Assembly: GCA_016715205.1 (NCBI GenBank)
Contig: JADKBC010000004.1
Location: 1-64,000 of the forward strand
Source of the DNA: Holophaga sp.
GTDB taxonomy: Bacteria; Acidobacteriota; Holophagae; Holophagales; Holophagaceae
Direction of reading: 5' to 3'
DNA: 64,000 nt
In this document: one piece after another, positions 47,267-55,233 of the stretch
How positions within the stretch are numbered: the stretch's first letter is position 1
How the letters are laid out: each line of letters begins with the position of its first letter
The notes under the pieces: model-generated
What the model was told of the DNA's origin: nothing
What the model saw: the letters and a program-made list of their open reading frames with translations, nothing else
Database searches by the model: none
Made by a program: the position numbers and the translations under genes

Positions 47267-49090
47267 CTAGTCGATGTACTTCCCGCGTGGCGTGTAGTGG
47301 GTGTGCAGGAGTTCGTGGCTCTGGTGGCCGCAGGGGCCATCGGTGAGGAATTCCTTGTAGATCAAGGCCACATCGGGGTTTTCATGGGATTTGCGTATTT
47401 CGTAGGCGGCGTCTTCGGCGTAAATCGCTGCCGCGCGAGCCGCGCGAATTTCGGGACTGGTGGGAATGGGCTGACCGCCCCCACCAATGCACCCACCGGG
47501 GCAGCCCATGAATTCGATGAAGTGGCACTTGCTGAACTGGCCACCCTTCTTGATGTCTTCCATGACTTTCTTGGCGTTGGCCGTGCCATGGGCGACCGCT
47601 ACCTTCAGGGTGGCGCCCTTCAGGAAGTTCCAATGGGGGAAGAGGTGCTTGAGCACATCGGGCACGGGACCCACCGCAGTAATGGGCAGTTCCACGTACC
47701 GAACCCCTTCGAAACCGCGCACAGGCTTGATGTTCGCATGTTCGAACAGATCTTCCACCTTGATGCCGCACACCAGTTCAATGACCGTGCGCAGGGCGGC
47801 TTCCATCACGCCGCCAGTGGCGCCAAAGATCACACCGGAGCCTGTCGCGGTGCCGAATGGATTGTCGAAATCAGACTTGGGCATATCGGGCAGGTTGATG
47901 CCGGATTCCCGGATCATCTTGGCCAGCTCACGAGTCGTGAGCCCATAGTCCACGTCCTTGAATCCGCTATCGGCCATTTCGGGCCGGTTGCATTCGAATT
48001 TCTTCGCGGAGCAGGGCATCAGGGCAACGGTGACGATGTCCTTGGGATCAATGCCGTGTTTTTCGGCGTAGTAGGTTTTGAGGACCGCGCCGAACATTTG
48101 CTGGGGGCTCTTGGCGGTGCTGAGGTTGGGGATGTATTCCGGATAGAAGTGCTCCAGATACTTCACCCAGCCAGGGCTGCAACTGGTGAACTGCGGGAAG
48201 GCCGCAGGTTCGCGCAGCAGCAGAGCCTTCTTCAAACGAAGCAGGAGTTCCGTGCCTTCTTCCAGGATGGTGAGATCGGCCGTGAAATTGGTGTCGAACA
48301 CCCGGTCGAATCCGGCCCGTCGCAAGGCGGTGTTGAGTTCGAAGGTGAGCGGCGTCCCAGCCGGAAGGCCGAAGGATTCGCCAATGGCGGCGCGGGGGCT
48401 GGGGGCGGTCTGGATGACCACATGCTTCTTCGGGTCATCAATGGCGGCCCAGACTTCGTCCGTATGATCCTGGGCATGCAGGGCGCCGGTGGGGCAGCGG
48501 TTGATGCACTGACCGCAGTTGATGCAGACCACACCGCCCAGGGGCTTATCAAGGAAGGGCTTGATGTGGCTGTGATCACTGCGGCCTACCACTTCGATGG
48601 TGCCCACTTCCTGAAGATCGATGCAGGTGCGGACGCAGCGACGGCAAAGCACGCACTTGTTGAGGTCCCGCACCACGGAGTAGCTGGACGTATCAATGGC
48701 ATGGGCCGGTTTTTCGGGATGGCCAAACCGGAAGAAATCCACCCCATGCTCTTTCGCCAGGCTCTGCAATTCGCAGTTGTTGTTCCGGCGGCAGGCGTAG
48801 CATTCGCCGTAGTGATCGGAAAGCAGCAGGTCCACGATGTGCCGACGGGCCAGACGCACCTTTTCCGTATGGGTCTTCACCTTGATGGGCGCAGATACCG
48901 GGAAGGCGCAAGCTGCCTGCAAGGTGCGCATGCCTTCCACTTCCACGGAACAGACGCGGCAGACCCCGGCGACGCAGAGATCGGGGTGATGGCAAAGGGT
49001 GGGAATGTGGGCGCCGATCTTGCGAGCGGCGTCGAGAATGGTGGTTCCGAGGGGAACCTTCACTTCCTGTCCATCGATGGTCAAGGTCAC
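47267..49090 (-). CDS. hydA: [FeFe] hydrogenase catalytic subunit (HydA of NADH-linked trimeric enzyme)
   Basis: The 607-residue protein has, in order, a 2Fe-2S domain (C33, C44, C47, C61), a His-Cys cluster (H93, C97, C100, C106), two 4Fe-4S sets (C146/149/152/156 and C189/192/195/199), and the H-cluster domain with TSCSPGW (302-308), MPCSAKKFE (C360) and FMGCPGGC (C530, C534). It ends HELLHTHY..., typical of HydA of trimeric enzymes, without the extra C-terminal 2Fe-2S domain of Thermotoga HydA. The first motif has Ser at 305 where TSCCP is standard. The GTG at 49090 has a weak ribosome site; a strong site with an ATG at 49193 is out of frame by one. Confidence 0.92.
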   Translation of the reverse strand: MTLTIDGQEVKVPLGTTILDAARKIGAHIPTLCHHPDLCVAGVCRVCSVEVEGMRTLQAACAFPVSAPIKVKTHTEKVRLARRHIVDLLLSDHYGECYACRRNNNCELQSLAKEHGVDFFRFGHPEKPAHAIDTSSYSVVRDLNKCVLCRRCVRTCIDLQEVGTIEVVGRSDHSHIKPFLDKPLGGVVCINCGQCINRCPTGALHAQDHTDEVWAAIDDPKKHVVIQTAPSPRAAIGESFGLPAGTPLTFELNTALRRAGFDRVFDTNFTADLTILEEGTELLLRLKKALLLREPAAFPQFTSCSPGWVKYLEHFYPEYIPNLSTAKSPQQMFGAVLKTYYAEKHGIDPKDIVTVALMPCSAKKFECNRPEMADSGFKDVDYGLTTRELAKMIRESGINLPDMPKSDFDNPFGTATGSGVIFGATGGVMEAALRTVIELVCGIKVEDLFEHANIKPVRGFEGVRYVELPITAVGPVPDVLKHLFPHWNFLKGATLKVAVAHGTANAKKVMEDIKKGGQFSKCHFIEFMGCPGGCIGGGGQPIPTSPEIRAARAAAIYAEDAAYEIRKSHENPDVALIYKEFLTDGPCGHQSHELLHTHYTPRGKYID

Positions 49091-49199
49091 CTGACCGCCG
49101 ATGGCCTGGGAATTGGTGGGAATCGGAATGGTCTGGGACTGCTGGCTGGCAGGGAGCCCGACGGGAGGTTTCGAGGGTGCTGTTCTCAGGCATGTTCGG

Positions 49200-49205
49200 C
49201 TCCTC
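49200..49205 (-). promoter_or_regulatory. Strong ribosome site with ATG out of frame with hydA
   Basis: On the minus strand GAGGAG lies six bases before an ATG at 49193, directly after the hydB stop. This ATG frame differs from that of hydA by one base; the hydA frame itself is open upstream to this point and encodes a Pro/Gln-rich stretch. The site suggests either a longer hydA product needing a frame change, or a sequence error. Confidence 0.5.
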
Positions 49206-49207
49206 GA

Positions 49208-50389
49208 TCAAGCGTGGGTTAGGGAGGTGGTGCGGCCCATGAGCTCATCCCGGAAGTTCTTCACCACCGAAAGGAACGCGCAGGGGCTGCTTTGACCAAG
49301 GCCGCATTTGGAGGAAAGCTGCATGCTCTCACCGAGGGCGCAGAGCTCCCGCAGGTAGGCCATGGAGCAGGTTCCCGCCTTGAGCATCTCGACACCTTCC
49401 AGCAGTTTGCGGTTGCCAAGGCGGCAGGGGGTGCACTGACCACAACTTTCATCCACGAAAAATTCGAGGAAGTTGTGGAGCACATCCAGCATGTCGCGGT
49501 GGGGACCAAACACGATGACGGAGCCGCCGGTGGGGATGTCTTCAAAGGCAATGCTGCGGCTGAATTCAGAGGCCGGAATGCACTGGCCAGAGGCGCCGCC
49601 AATCTGCACGGCGCGAGCGTTTTCGCCACCGACCTTGCTGAGCAATTCGGCTACGGTGATACCCATCGGGAATTCGTAAACACCGGGGCATTTGCAATCA
49701 CCGGAGATGCTAAAAATCTTGATGCCGGTGGATTTTTCGGTGCCCTTGCTCTTGAACCAGTCGGCACCCTGCTGCAGGATGCAGGCGGCCCAGGCCAGGG
49801 TTTCCACGTTATTCACCACGGAGGGGCGATCCAGGAAGCCTGTGTTGACGGGGAAGGGCGGCCGGTTGCGCGGCTCGCCGCGGAAGCCTTCCAGGCATTC
49901 GATGAGGGCTGTTTCCTCCCCGCAAATATAGGCGCCTGCGCCCATGAAAATGCGGATATCGAATTCGAGGTTGGCGCCCAGCACATCTTTGCCGAGCAAC
50001 TTCTTTTCCCGTCGCTTGGCCAGGACGGCTTCCAGATGGGGGCGCAGGTAGGTGTATTCGCCCCGCAGAAACAGGATGCCTTCCTTGGCGCCCACGGCCT
50101 TGGCCGCGATGGTCATGCCTTCGAACACAAGGTCCGCATGGTCCTGCAGGATCACTCGATCCTTGAAGGTGCCGGGCTCGCCTTCATCGGCGTTGCAGAT
50201 GATGTATTTGCGATCTGCCTTGGCAGAGGCGGCGAAATTCCATTTCACGGCTGTTGGGAAACCGGCACCACCACGGCCTTTAAGGCCCGAGGCACTGATT
50301 TCAGCGATGATGTCAGGGCGAGAGAGTCCGAGGGCCTTCTTGAGGCCTGCTTCGGGATCCATGGATGCAAAGGTTGGGATGGTGTTCAT
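49208..50389 (-). CDS. hydB: NuoF-like NADH-binding hydrogenase subunit (short HydB)
   Basis: The 393-residue protein is the flavin/NADH subunit: GRGGAGFPTAVKW, CNADEGEPGTFKDR and GAGAYICGEETAL bind NADH and FMN, and ESCGQCTPCR plus the later SSKCGLG hold a 4Fe-4S cluster. It lacks both the N-terminal 2Fe-2S thioredoxin-like domain and the C-terminal ferredoxin domain present in the about 600-residue HydB of known bifurcating enzymes. The ATG at 50389 overlaps the hydC stop (ATGA). It should oxidise NADH and pass electrons to HydA. Confidence 0.92.
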   Translation of the reverse strand: MNTIPTFASMDPEAGLKKALGLSRPDIIAEISASGLKGRGGAGFPTAVKWNFAASAKADRKYIICNADEGEPGTFKDRVILQDHADLVFEGMTIAAKAVGAKEGILFLRGEYTYLRPHLEAVLAKRREKKLLGKDVLGANLEFDIRIFMGAGAYICGEETALIECLEGFRGEPRNRPPFPVNTGFLDRPSVVNNVETLAWAACILQQGADWFKSKGTEKSTGIKIFSISGDCKCPGVYEFPMGITVAELLSKVGGENARAVQIGGASGQCIPASEFSRSIAFEDIPTGGSVIVFGPHRDMLDVLHNFLEFFVDESCGQCTPCRLGNRKLLEGVEMLKAGTCSMAYLRELCALGESMQLSSKCGLGQSSPCAFLSVVKNFRDELMGRTTSLTHA

Positions 50390-50907
50390 ACGAGATGGAC
50401 CTCCTTCCGCTCCGTGGCGTGCTGGCCAAAGGCGCTGCGGCACTCCTGGAGGATTTCGTGAACTCGCTCAGGGGTGACCTTCGCAAACACGCGGTCGTTG
50501 ACCAGCATCGCGGGCCCCTGGTCACACATGCCCATGCAATTGGCCCATTCCAGGGTGAATTTTCCATCGGCAGTGGTTTCGCCGAAGGTGATGCCAAGGT
50601 CGTTCTCCAACTGGCGGGCCACGCGATCCTTGTCCTGCATATCGCAGGAAATGGTGCGGCAAAGGCGGATGACGAATTTGCCCTGGATGTGTTCGCCCAG
50701 GAAGGAATAGAAGGAGGCGACGCTGTAGACCTCCACGGGATGGATACCCAGCTCGTCGGCGATCACCTGCATGGCGAAGCTATCGATCTGGTGGTACTTC
50801 CGCTTCACGTCCTGAAGGATGGGCACCATCGAGGTGCGGTTATGCCCAAGCTTGTCGGCCAGGCTCTTGATCTCGCCGGTCACCCGGTCGCGTTCTGTCA
50901 TCAGCAT
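50386..50907 (-). CDS. hydC: NuoE-like 2Fe-2S subunit of the hydrogenase (HydC)
   Basis: The 173-residue protein is a thioredoxin-fold 2Fe-2S protein of the NuoE family, with helical N-terminus (DVKRKYHQIDSFAMQVIADEL), VYSVASFYSFL and the cluster ligands in CRTISC and CMGMC. In trimeric [FeFe] hydrogenases it relays electrons near the flavin subunit. An AGGAG site precedes the ATG. It lies 9 bases after the response regulator and overlaps hydB by four bases. Confidence 0.92.
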   Translation of the reverse strand: MLMTERDRVTGEIKSLADKLGHNRTSMVPILQDVKRKYHQIDSFAMQVIADELGIHPVEVYSVASFYSFLGEHIQGKFVIRLCRTISCDMQDKDRVARQLENDLGITFGETTADGKFTLEWANCMGMCDQGPAMLVNDRVFAKVTPERVHEILQECRSAFGQHATERKEVHLV

Positions 50908-50916
50908 GGGGTTCTC

Positions 50917-51288
50917 CTAGCGATTCAGGAGCTCCGCCACCTTCTTGACGAGGGTAGCGGGTTCCACGGGCTTAGCCTGGAAGTCATCCACGGGAACCAT
51001 TTCCGAATCCTTGTCAAAGGCAAGACCGGAGGCCGAGGCGACGCTGGTCAGCATCAGGATGGGGAAGGTCTTCCCGAGGCGCCGCAGATCCTGCGCCATG
51101 GCGAAGCCATCATCGGGCTGTTCCATCATCACGTCCAGGATCAGCAGATCAGGCTGGAAGCTTTCCACCTTCTTCATGCCATCCCTGCGATTGTTGGCCG
51201 TTTCAATCTGGTGGCCTTCCTTTTCCAGGAAGAGTTGGCTCGCTTCAACGATATCGGGATCATCGTCGACGATAAGGACCTTAGCCAT
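50917..51288 (-). CDS. Single-domain response regulator heading the hydrogenase operon
   Basis: The 123-residue protein is a receiver alone: acidic pocket DDD at 8-10, phosphoacceptor D52 in ILDVMME, Thr/Ser at 81-82 and K106 in AKPVEP. There is no output domain, so it acts by protein contact, perhaps as a phosphate shuttle. A GGAG site lies six bases before the ATG. Being first in the hyd operon and matched by the GAF kinase after hydA, it is likely part of a hydrogenase-linked relay. Confidence 0.9.
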   Translation of the reverse strand: MAKVLIVDDDPDIVEASQLFLEKEGHQIETANNRRDGMKKVESFQPDLLILDVMMEQPDDGFAMAQDLRRLGKTFPILMLTSVASASGLAFDKDSEMVPVDDFQAKPVEPATLVKKVAELLNR

Positions 51289-51490
51289 GCCTGTCTCCTT
51301 GGGTTCCGGTCCGGAGGCTGGACCGGGGGTCGTGGGTGGTTGGGACGGAGGACCGAGTGCTTGTCTGAAACGACAATCAGCAAGGGCAATCCAAATCCAG
51401 GAATGTTCTTGGGGATGGGCTTATCCTAGCCCTGGTTGCGCCTTGGATCCAGCGCTGATCAGCAGTTGTGACGAATGTCTCTCCATGCGC
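51289..51490 (-). promoter_or_regulatory. Upstream region of the hydrogenase operon
   Basis: These 200 bases hold no gene. They contain TTGTC-N6-GACAA at 51361-51376 and the ten-base palindrome GCTGATCAGC at 51454-51463, either of which could be an operator. I could not place a convincing -35/-10 pair. The region should carry the promoter of the response regulator-hydCBA unit. Confidence 0.4.
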
Positions 51491-51524
51491 AGAAAGGCCT
51501 CGCAGGGGTCTGCGAGGCCTTTCT
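51491..51524. terminator. Perfect 14-bp hairpin terminator
   Basis: AGAAAGGCCTCGCA pairs perfectly with TGCGAGGCCTTTCT across a six-base loop. It lies 20 bases after the stop codon of the GNAT gene on the minus strand and ends in TTTCT, fitting a terminator for the kor-GNAT operon that also insulates the hyd promoter. Confidence 0.8.
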
Positions 51525-51543
51525 GCTTGAGATCGATGTGGAT

Positions 51544-52143
51544 TTACTGACCGCTATCCGGCTCGTAGTCCATCAGCATGGCTTCCATGCTGGACCAGAT
51601 CTGGGTGATGTCGTTGGCCAGGATCAGAAGATCGCGTTTGTTGCCCGCGAGGTCCACCACATGCCGACGTAACACGGCTTCTTTCATGAAGCCAAGCCGT
51701 TGGGCGATGTGAAAGGCTGCAACCTGGTTTTCCACCACCCGCACGATGACCTTCTCAATGCCAAGGTCGGTGGCGATCTTCACGAGGCCGGTCGCCAGGG
51801 CCCGTCCAAGACCCTTGCGGCGGCAGGAGGGGCCCACGGTCAAGCGGATCTCGCCCACATGACGGGTCCAGCCATAGAACGTGCGGTAGAGGCTGCCTTC
51901 GCCCACGATCTCGCCATCCACCTTAGCCACGAGGCTGATGATGGAGCCTTCGGATACCTTCGCCAGGAAACGTTCGGCCCAGCCGCTTAGGCGCACATCT
52001 TCCTTGAGGTTTAGGCGGTCCTCCTCGGGAAGGCTTCGATAAAAGGCATGCAAGGCCTTGCCTTCCTCGGGTTTGAGAATTGCAAGCTGCACCTGCGAAC
52101 CGTCGCGCAGCGCCAGCATATGGGGAAAGCCCTCGGGAGCCAT
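51544..52143 (-). CDS. GNAT family acetyltransferase
   Basis: The 199-residue protein has the GNAT fold pattern with acetyl-CoA motif RRKGLGRALATGLV, a preceding strand GEIRLTVGP and a following VVENQVAAFHIAQRLGF. The N-terminal part has MLALRDGSQVQLAILKPEE, as in protein acetyltransferases of the Pat type. It is 9 bases after the kor gamma gene, so it may be cotranscribed and could modify a metabolic enzyme; that is inference. Confidence 0.82.
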   Translation of the reverse strand: MAPEGFPHMLALRDGSQVQLAILKPEEGKALHAFYRSLPEEDRLNLKEDVRLSGWAERFLAKVSEGSIISLVAKVDGEIVGEGSLYRTFYGWTRHVGEIRLTVGPSCRRKGLGRALATGLVKIATDLGIEKVIVRVVENQVAAFHIAQRLGFMKEAVLRRHVVDLAGNKRDLLILANDITQIWSSMEAMLMDYEPDSGQ

Positions 52144-52152
52144 AGCAAACTC

Positions 52153-52713
52153 CTATTTGGTTTCTGCGGCGGTGCGACCGAATTCATAGCCCTTTTTCAA
52201 GGCACGCATGTTCAGGTCCTCGGTGCCCTTGGGCACGGAATCCCGCACCGCTTTTTCCACGGCCTCGTAGGAGAGAAGACCCGTGACACCCGCAAAGAAG
52301 CCCACCATGATGATGTTCAGCACCAGTCGGCGGCCCAGTTCCTCGGCAAAGCGGGTGGCAGGAATGCCGATCGCCTTGGCGCCTGCCGGCAGCCTGCCAT
52401 CGACGGTAACGAGCTCTTCTTCGTAAAGTACCAGCCCACCTGGTTTGAGGGACGGCACAAACTGGTTGTACGCATCCTGGGACATCAGCACCAGCACATC
52501 GGGGTTCTTGACGTAGGGGTAGCCGATGTCCTCGGTGGAAATGGTCACCTGGGCACTGCAGGCGCTGCCGCGGGCTTCGGGGCCAAAGGCCTGGATCAGG
52601 GTGGCGTGCTTGCCTTCAAAGATGCTGGCTGCCTTGCCGATGATGGAGGCGTTCAGGATGACGCCCTGACCACCCAGGCCGCCCACGCGGATTTGAGTCT
52701 TGGTCATGGTCAT
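52153..52713 (-). CDS. korC: 2-oxoacid:ferredoxin oxidoreductase gamma subunit (KorC type)
   Basis: The 186-residue protein has the gamma-subunit opening RVGGLGGQGVILNASIIG, AFGPEARGSACSAQV and a C-terminal helical part. It helps bind CoA and completes the 2-oxoacid:ferredoxin oxidoreductase. Its ATG overlaps the beta-subunit stop by four bases. A second ATG two codons downstream is also possible. The complex is most likely 2-oxoglutarate specific (Kor), judged from subunit sizes and order. Confidence 0.88.
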   Translation of the reverse strand: MTMTKTQIRVGGLGGQGVILNASIIGKAASIFEGKHATLIQAFGPEARGSACSAQVTISTEDIGYPYVKNPDVLVLMSQDAYNQFVPSLKPGGLVLYEEELVTVDGRLPAGAKAIGIPATRFAEELGRRLVLNIIMVGFFAGVTGLLSYEAVEKAVRDSVPKGTEDLNMRALKKGYEFGRTAAETK

Positions 52714-53609
52714 ACTCCTTCCGGCTTTCCGCCGTAGGGCTTGAACTGATCCCCCAGCACCTTGCTGAAATGGTCATTCATGGATTCAAGCCAGGTGGCG
52801 CGCTCGCGGTCCACGAACTTACCAACCACGATCTCACCTTGGTAGCCCAGGCCAATATCCTTAGTGTCTGCGCCGTTCTTGATGACGCTGTTTTCCTTGT
52901 AATACTTCACCTGATCCACCCCATCGCCCAGGCGATTACGGCGGGAATACAAGGTGGGGCAGGGGCTCATGACTTCGATAAACCGGAAGCCCTTCTTGTT
53001 GAGAGCTTCCTTCATGGCCTTGGCCAACTGGCGCACATGGTAGACCGTCCAGCGCGACACATAGGTCGCGCCGCAGGCATCGGCAATAAAGGGCAGGTTG
53101 AAGGGGCTTTCGAAGTTGCCAAGGGGCATGGTGGTCTGGGTGGGGCCCACAGGTGTGGTGGGAGCCACCTGGCCGCCGGTCATGCCATAGGTGAAGTTGT
53201 TCACGCAGATAACGAGGATGTCCATGTTGCGACGGGCAGCGTGGAAGAAATGGTTGCCACCAATGGCGAACAGATCCCCGTCACCGGAGTAGACCACCAC
53301 ATTCAGATCCGGGTTGCCCAGTTTTAGGCCCGTGGCAAAGGGAATGGCGCGGCCGTGGGTGGTATGGAAGGAATCCAGGTTCAAATACCCTGCCGTGCGG
53401 CCAGTGCAACCGATTCCCGAGACGATGGCCACCTTGTCGAGGTCCAGGCCGCTATCCGTGAGGGCGCGGCAGAAACAATTGACGCTGGTACCGATGCCGC
53501 AACCGGGGCACCAGATGTGCGGGATGCGATCCTGGCGCAGATAAGGCAGGACCGGGTTTTCCAGTTCGGTTTCGGCCAGTGCCAGATGAAGGTCGAGAGA
53601 TTCGCTCAT
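52710..53609 (-). CDS. korB: 2-oxoacid:ferredoxin oxidoreductase beta subunit (KorB type)
   Basis: The 299-residue protein binds thiamine diphosphate: SGIGCTGRTAGY, the GDGDLFAIGGNH motif with its Mg2+ ligands, NNFTYGMTGGQ and SPCPTLYSR. WCPGCGIGTS near the N-terminus holds part of the 4Fe-4S site. It does the decarboxylation and electron transfer to ferredoxin. It overlaps korA and korC by four bases on each side. Confidence 0.93.
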   Translation of the reverse strand: MSESLDLHLALAETELENPVLPYLRQDRIPHIWCPGCGIGTSVNCFCRALTDSGLDLDKVAIVSGIGCTGRTAGYLNLDSFHTTHGRAIPFATGLKLGNPDLNVVVYSGDGDLFAIGGNHFFHAARRNMDILVICVNNFTYGMTGGQVAPTTPVGPTQTTMPLGNFESPFNLPFIADACGATYVSRWTVYHVRQLAKAMKEALNKKGFRFIEVMSPCPTLYSRRNRLGDGVDQVKYYKENSVIKNGADTKDIGLGYQGEIVVGKFVDRERATWLESMNDHFSKVLGDQFKPYGGKPEGV

Positions 53610-54766
53610 CGCGCGGCCTCCACAATCTGTTCAAGGATGGTTTCAGGCTCATGCACGGTGCCACCTGGATGCGGCACGGAAATGACTTTCACTTTGCCTT
53701 CCACGGCCTTGCGGACTTCCAGCACCATCTGGCCCATGTTGAGCTCGGGCACCACAAAGGCCTTCACGGTCTTGGCCAGGTCTTGGATGAGCTTCACCGG
53801 GAATGGCCAGCAGATGATCAATCTGAGGTGACCCACCTTCAGCCCCTGGGCGCGTGCGGTCTCGATGGCGGCGGTGGCCACGCGGGAGGTGATGCCAAAG
53901 GACACGACAATCACATCGGCGCCTTCACACCCATCCATGCGCACATCCACGAGCTTGTCGGCATTCTTGCGGATCTTATCCAGGAGGCGCGTCACCAGTT
54001 GGGCCTGGGTGGGCACATCCATTTTGGGATAGCCGCGCTCGTCGTGGGTGAGGCCCGTGACATGAACGCGATAGCCGTCCCCGGCCTTGATCATCTCCGG
54101 TACCAAGTCTTCAGGCGTGGTTTCGTAGGCCTTGTAGTCCTTGGGCTTTTTCTTGGTCCATTTCCGCTCGGTCACTTCGATCTGATCGGCCGCAGGAATT
54201 TCTACCCGCTCGGTCATATGACCGACGACCTCGTCCATCATGAGGAACACCGGGCAACGGTATTCCTCGGACAGGTTGAAGGCCTTGATCATCAAGTCGA
54301 AGCATTCCTGAGGGCTGTTGGGGGATAGCGCGATGATCTCGTAGTCGCCGTGGCTGCCCCATTTGATCTGCATCATGTCCGCCTGAGCGGGCAAGGTGGG
54401 CAATCCGGTAGAGGGGCCGCCGCGCTGCACATCCACCCAGACGCTGGGGGTCTCGGTCATGCAGGCGTAGCCGAGGTGTTCCATCATCAGGCTGAGGCCC
54501 GGGCCCGAGGTCACGTTCATGACCTTGTGGCCAGCCCAGACGCCGCCCTGGATGGCGATGGAGGCGGCGAGTTCGTCCTCCATCTGGATGAATACTCCGC
54601 CCACCTTCGGGATGCGGGCCGCAAAGCGTTCCACGATCTCGGTGCTGGGAGTGATTGGGTAGCCGGCCACGAATCGGCAGCCCGCCGCCAGCGCCCCTTC
54701 ACAGGCGGCGTGGTCGCCGTCGATGAAGTGGACGCCGGTAAGTACACCCTTGGGATCCGCTTTCAA
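53606..54766 (-). CDS. korA: 2-oxoacid:ferredoxin oxidoreductase alpha subunit (KorA type)
   Basis: The 386-residue protein has GYPITPSTEIVE, VFIQMEDELAASIA, NVTSGPGLSLM and QRGGPSTGLPT, the pyrimidine-domain and substrate-loop motifs of the alpha subunit. With beta and gamma it converts a 2-oxoacid and CoA to the acyl-CoA, CO2 and reduced ferredoxin. The ferredoxin-like KorD gene lies 25 bases upstream and korB overlaps at the end. Confidence 0.93.
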   Translation of the reverse strand: MKADPKGVLTGVHFIDGDHAACEGALAAGCRFVAGYPITPSTEIVERFAARIPKVGGVFIQMEDELAASIAIQGGVWAGHKVMNVTSGPGLSLMMEHLGYACMTETPSVWVDVQRGGPSTGLPTLPAQADMMQIKWGSHGDYEIIALSPNSPQECFDLMIKAFNLSEEYRCPVFLMMDEVVGHMTERVEIPAADQIEVTERKWTKKKPKDYKAYETTPEDLVPEMIKAGDGYRVHVTGLTHDERGYPKMDVPTQAQLVTRLLDKIRKNADKLVDVRMDGCEGADVIVVSFGITSRVATAAIETARAQGLKVGHLRLIICWPFPVKLIQDLAKTVKAFVVPELNMGQMVLEVRKAVEGKVKVISVPHPGGTVHEPETILEQIVEAAR

Positions 54767-54791
54767 GGTTTCCTCCGTCCGTCGCTATGGT

Positions 54792-55076
54792 TCAGGGTTC
54801 AACCGGGGTGGCTGTTTTCTGGCGTTTTTCATCCAGGTCTTTCCACCGGGCTCCAAAGATGGCGAAGTCGGGACAGAACAGCCCGCAAAGATCGCATCCT
54901 GTGCAGTCTTCCGCACGATTGAGCACGGGGAAGTGGTAGCCCTTCTGGTTGAATTCCTTGCTGAAATCCAGGGCATGCGTGGGGCAGAAATCAATGCAAT
55001 AGGAGCACCCCTTGCATACTTCCATCCGCACGAAAACCGTGCCCTTGCCCTTCCTGGTGGTTTCTTCGGCGCTCAT
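54792..55076 (-). CDS. korD: Ferredoxin-like delta subunit (KorD type)
   Basis: The 94-residue protein starts at an ATG with GGGGAG seven bases upstream; the frame is open far upstream but without family residues. It has two 4Fe-4S motifs, CKGCSYCIDFCP and CTGCDLCGLFCP, and acts as the internal electron carrier of the oxidoreductase. It heads the korDABC operon. Confidence 0.92.
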   Translation of the reverse strand: MSAEETTRKGKGTVFVRMEVCKGCSYCIDFCPTHALDFSKEFNQKGYHFPVLNRAEDCTGCDLCGLFCPDFAIFGARWKDLDEKRQKTATPVEP

Positions 55077-55233
55077 GGTTAGCTCCCCTCGTGCCTTCGG
55101 GATCGATGGTACAGCCCGCATTTCTTGCCGACAACCAATTGTCGAGAATGGTTGACAGAGATCACTACGCCTAAATCCAAAGAAATGAAGCATTTTCCTG
55201 GCATCTTGCCCGGGATGACCTTGACTTTGGACT
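55077..55233 (-). promoter_or_regulatory. Upstream region of the kor operon with a small palindrome
   Basis: No gene is seen in these 157 bases. CGACAA-CCAA-TTGTCG at 55129-55144 is a perfect inverted repeat 53-68 bases before the korD start and could be an operator. No convincing promoter pair was found on the minus strand. Confidence 0.35.

Noticed and set aside
47297..49222. A 641-codon open frame on the plus strand across hydA
   Set aside because: It mirrors hydA, whose motifs are complete on the minus strand; the plus-strand product has no recognisable domain.
51382..51400. A sigma-54-like promoter (GG...GC) before the hydrogenase operon on the minus strand
   Set aside because: The spacing between GG and GC is nine bases instead of ten and other consensus bases are missing.
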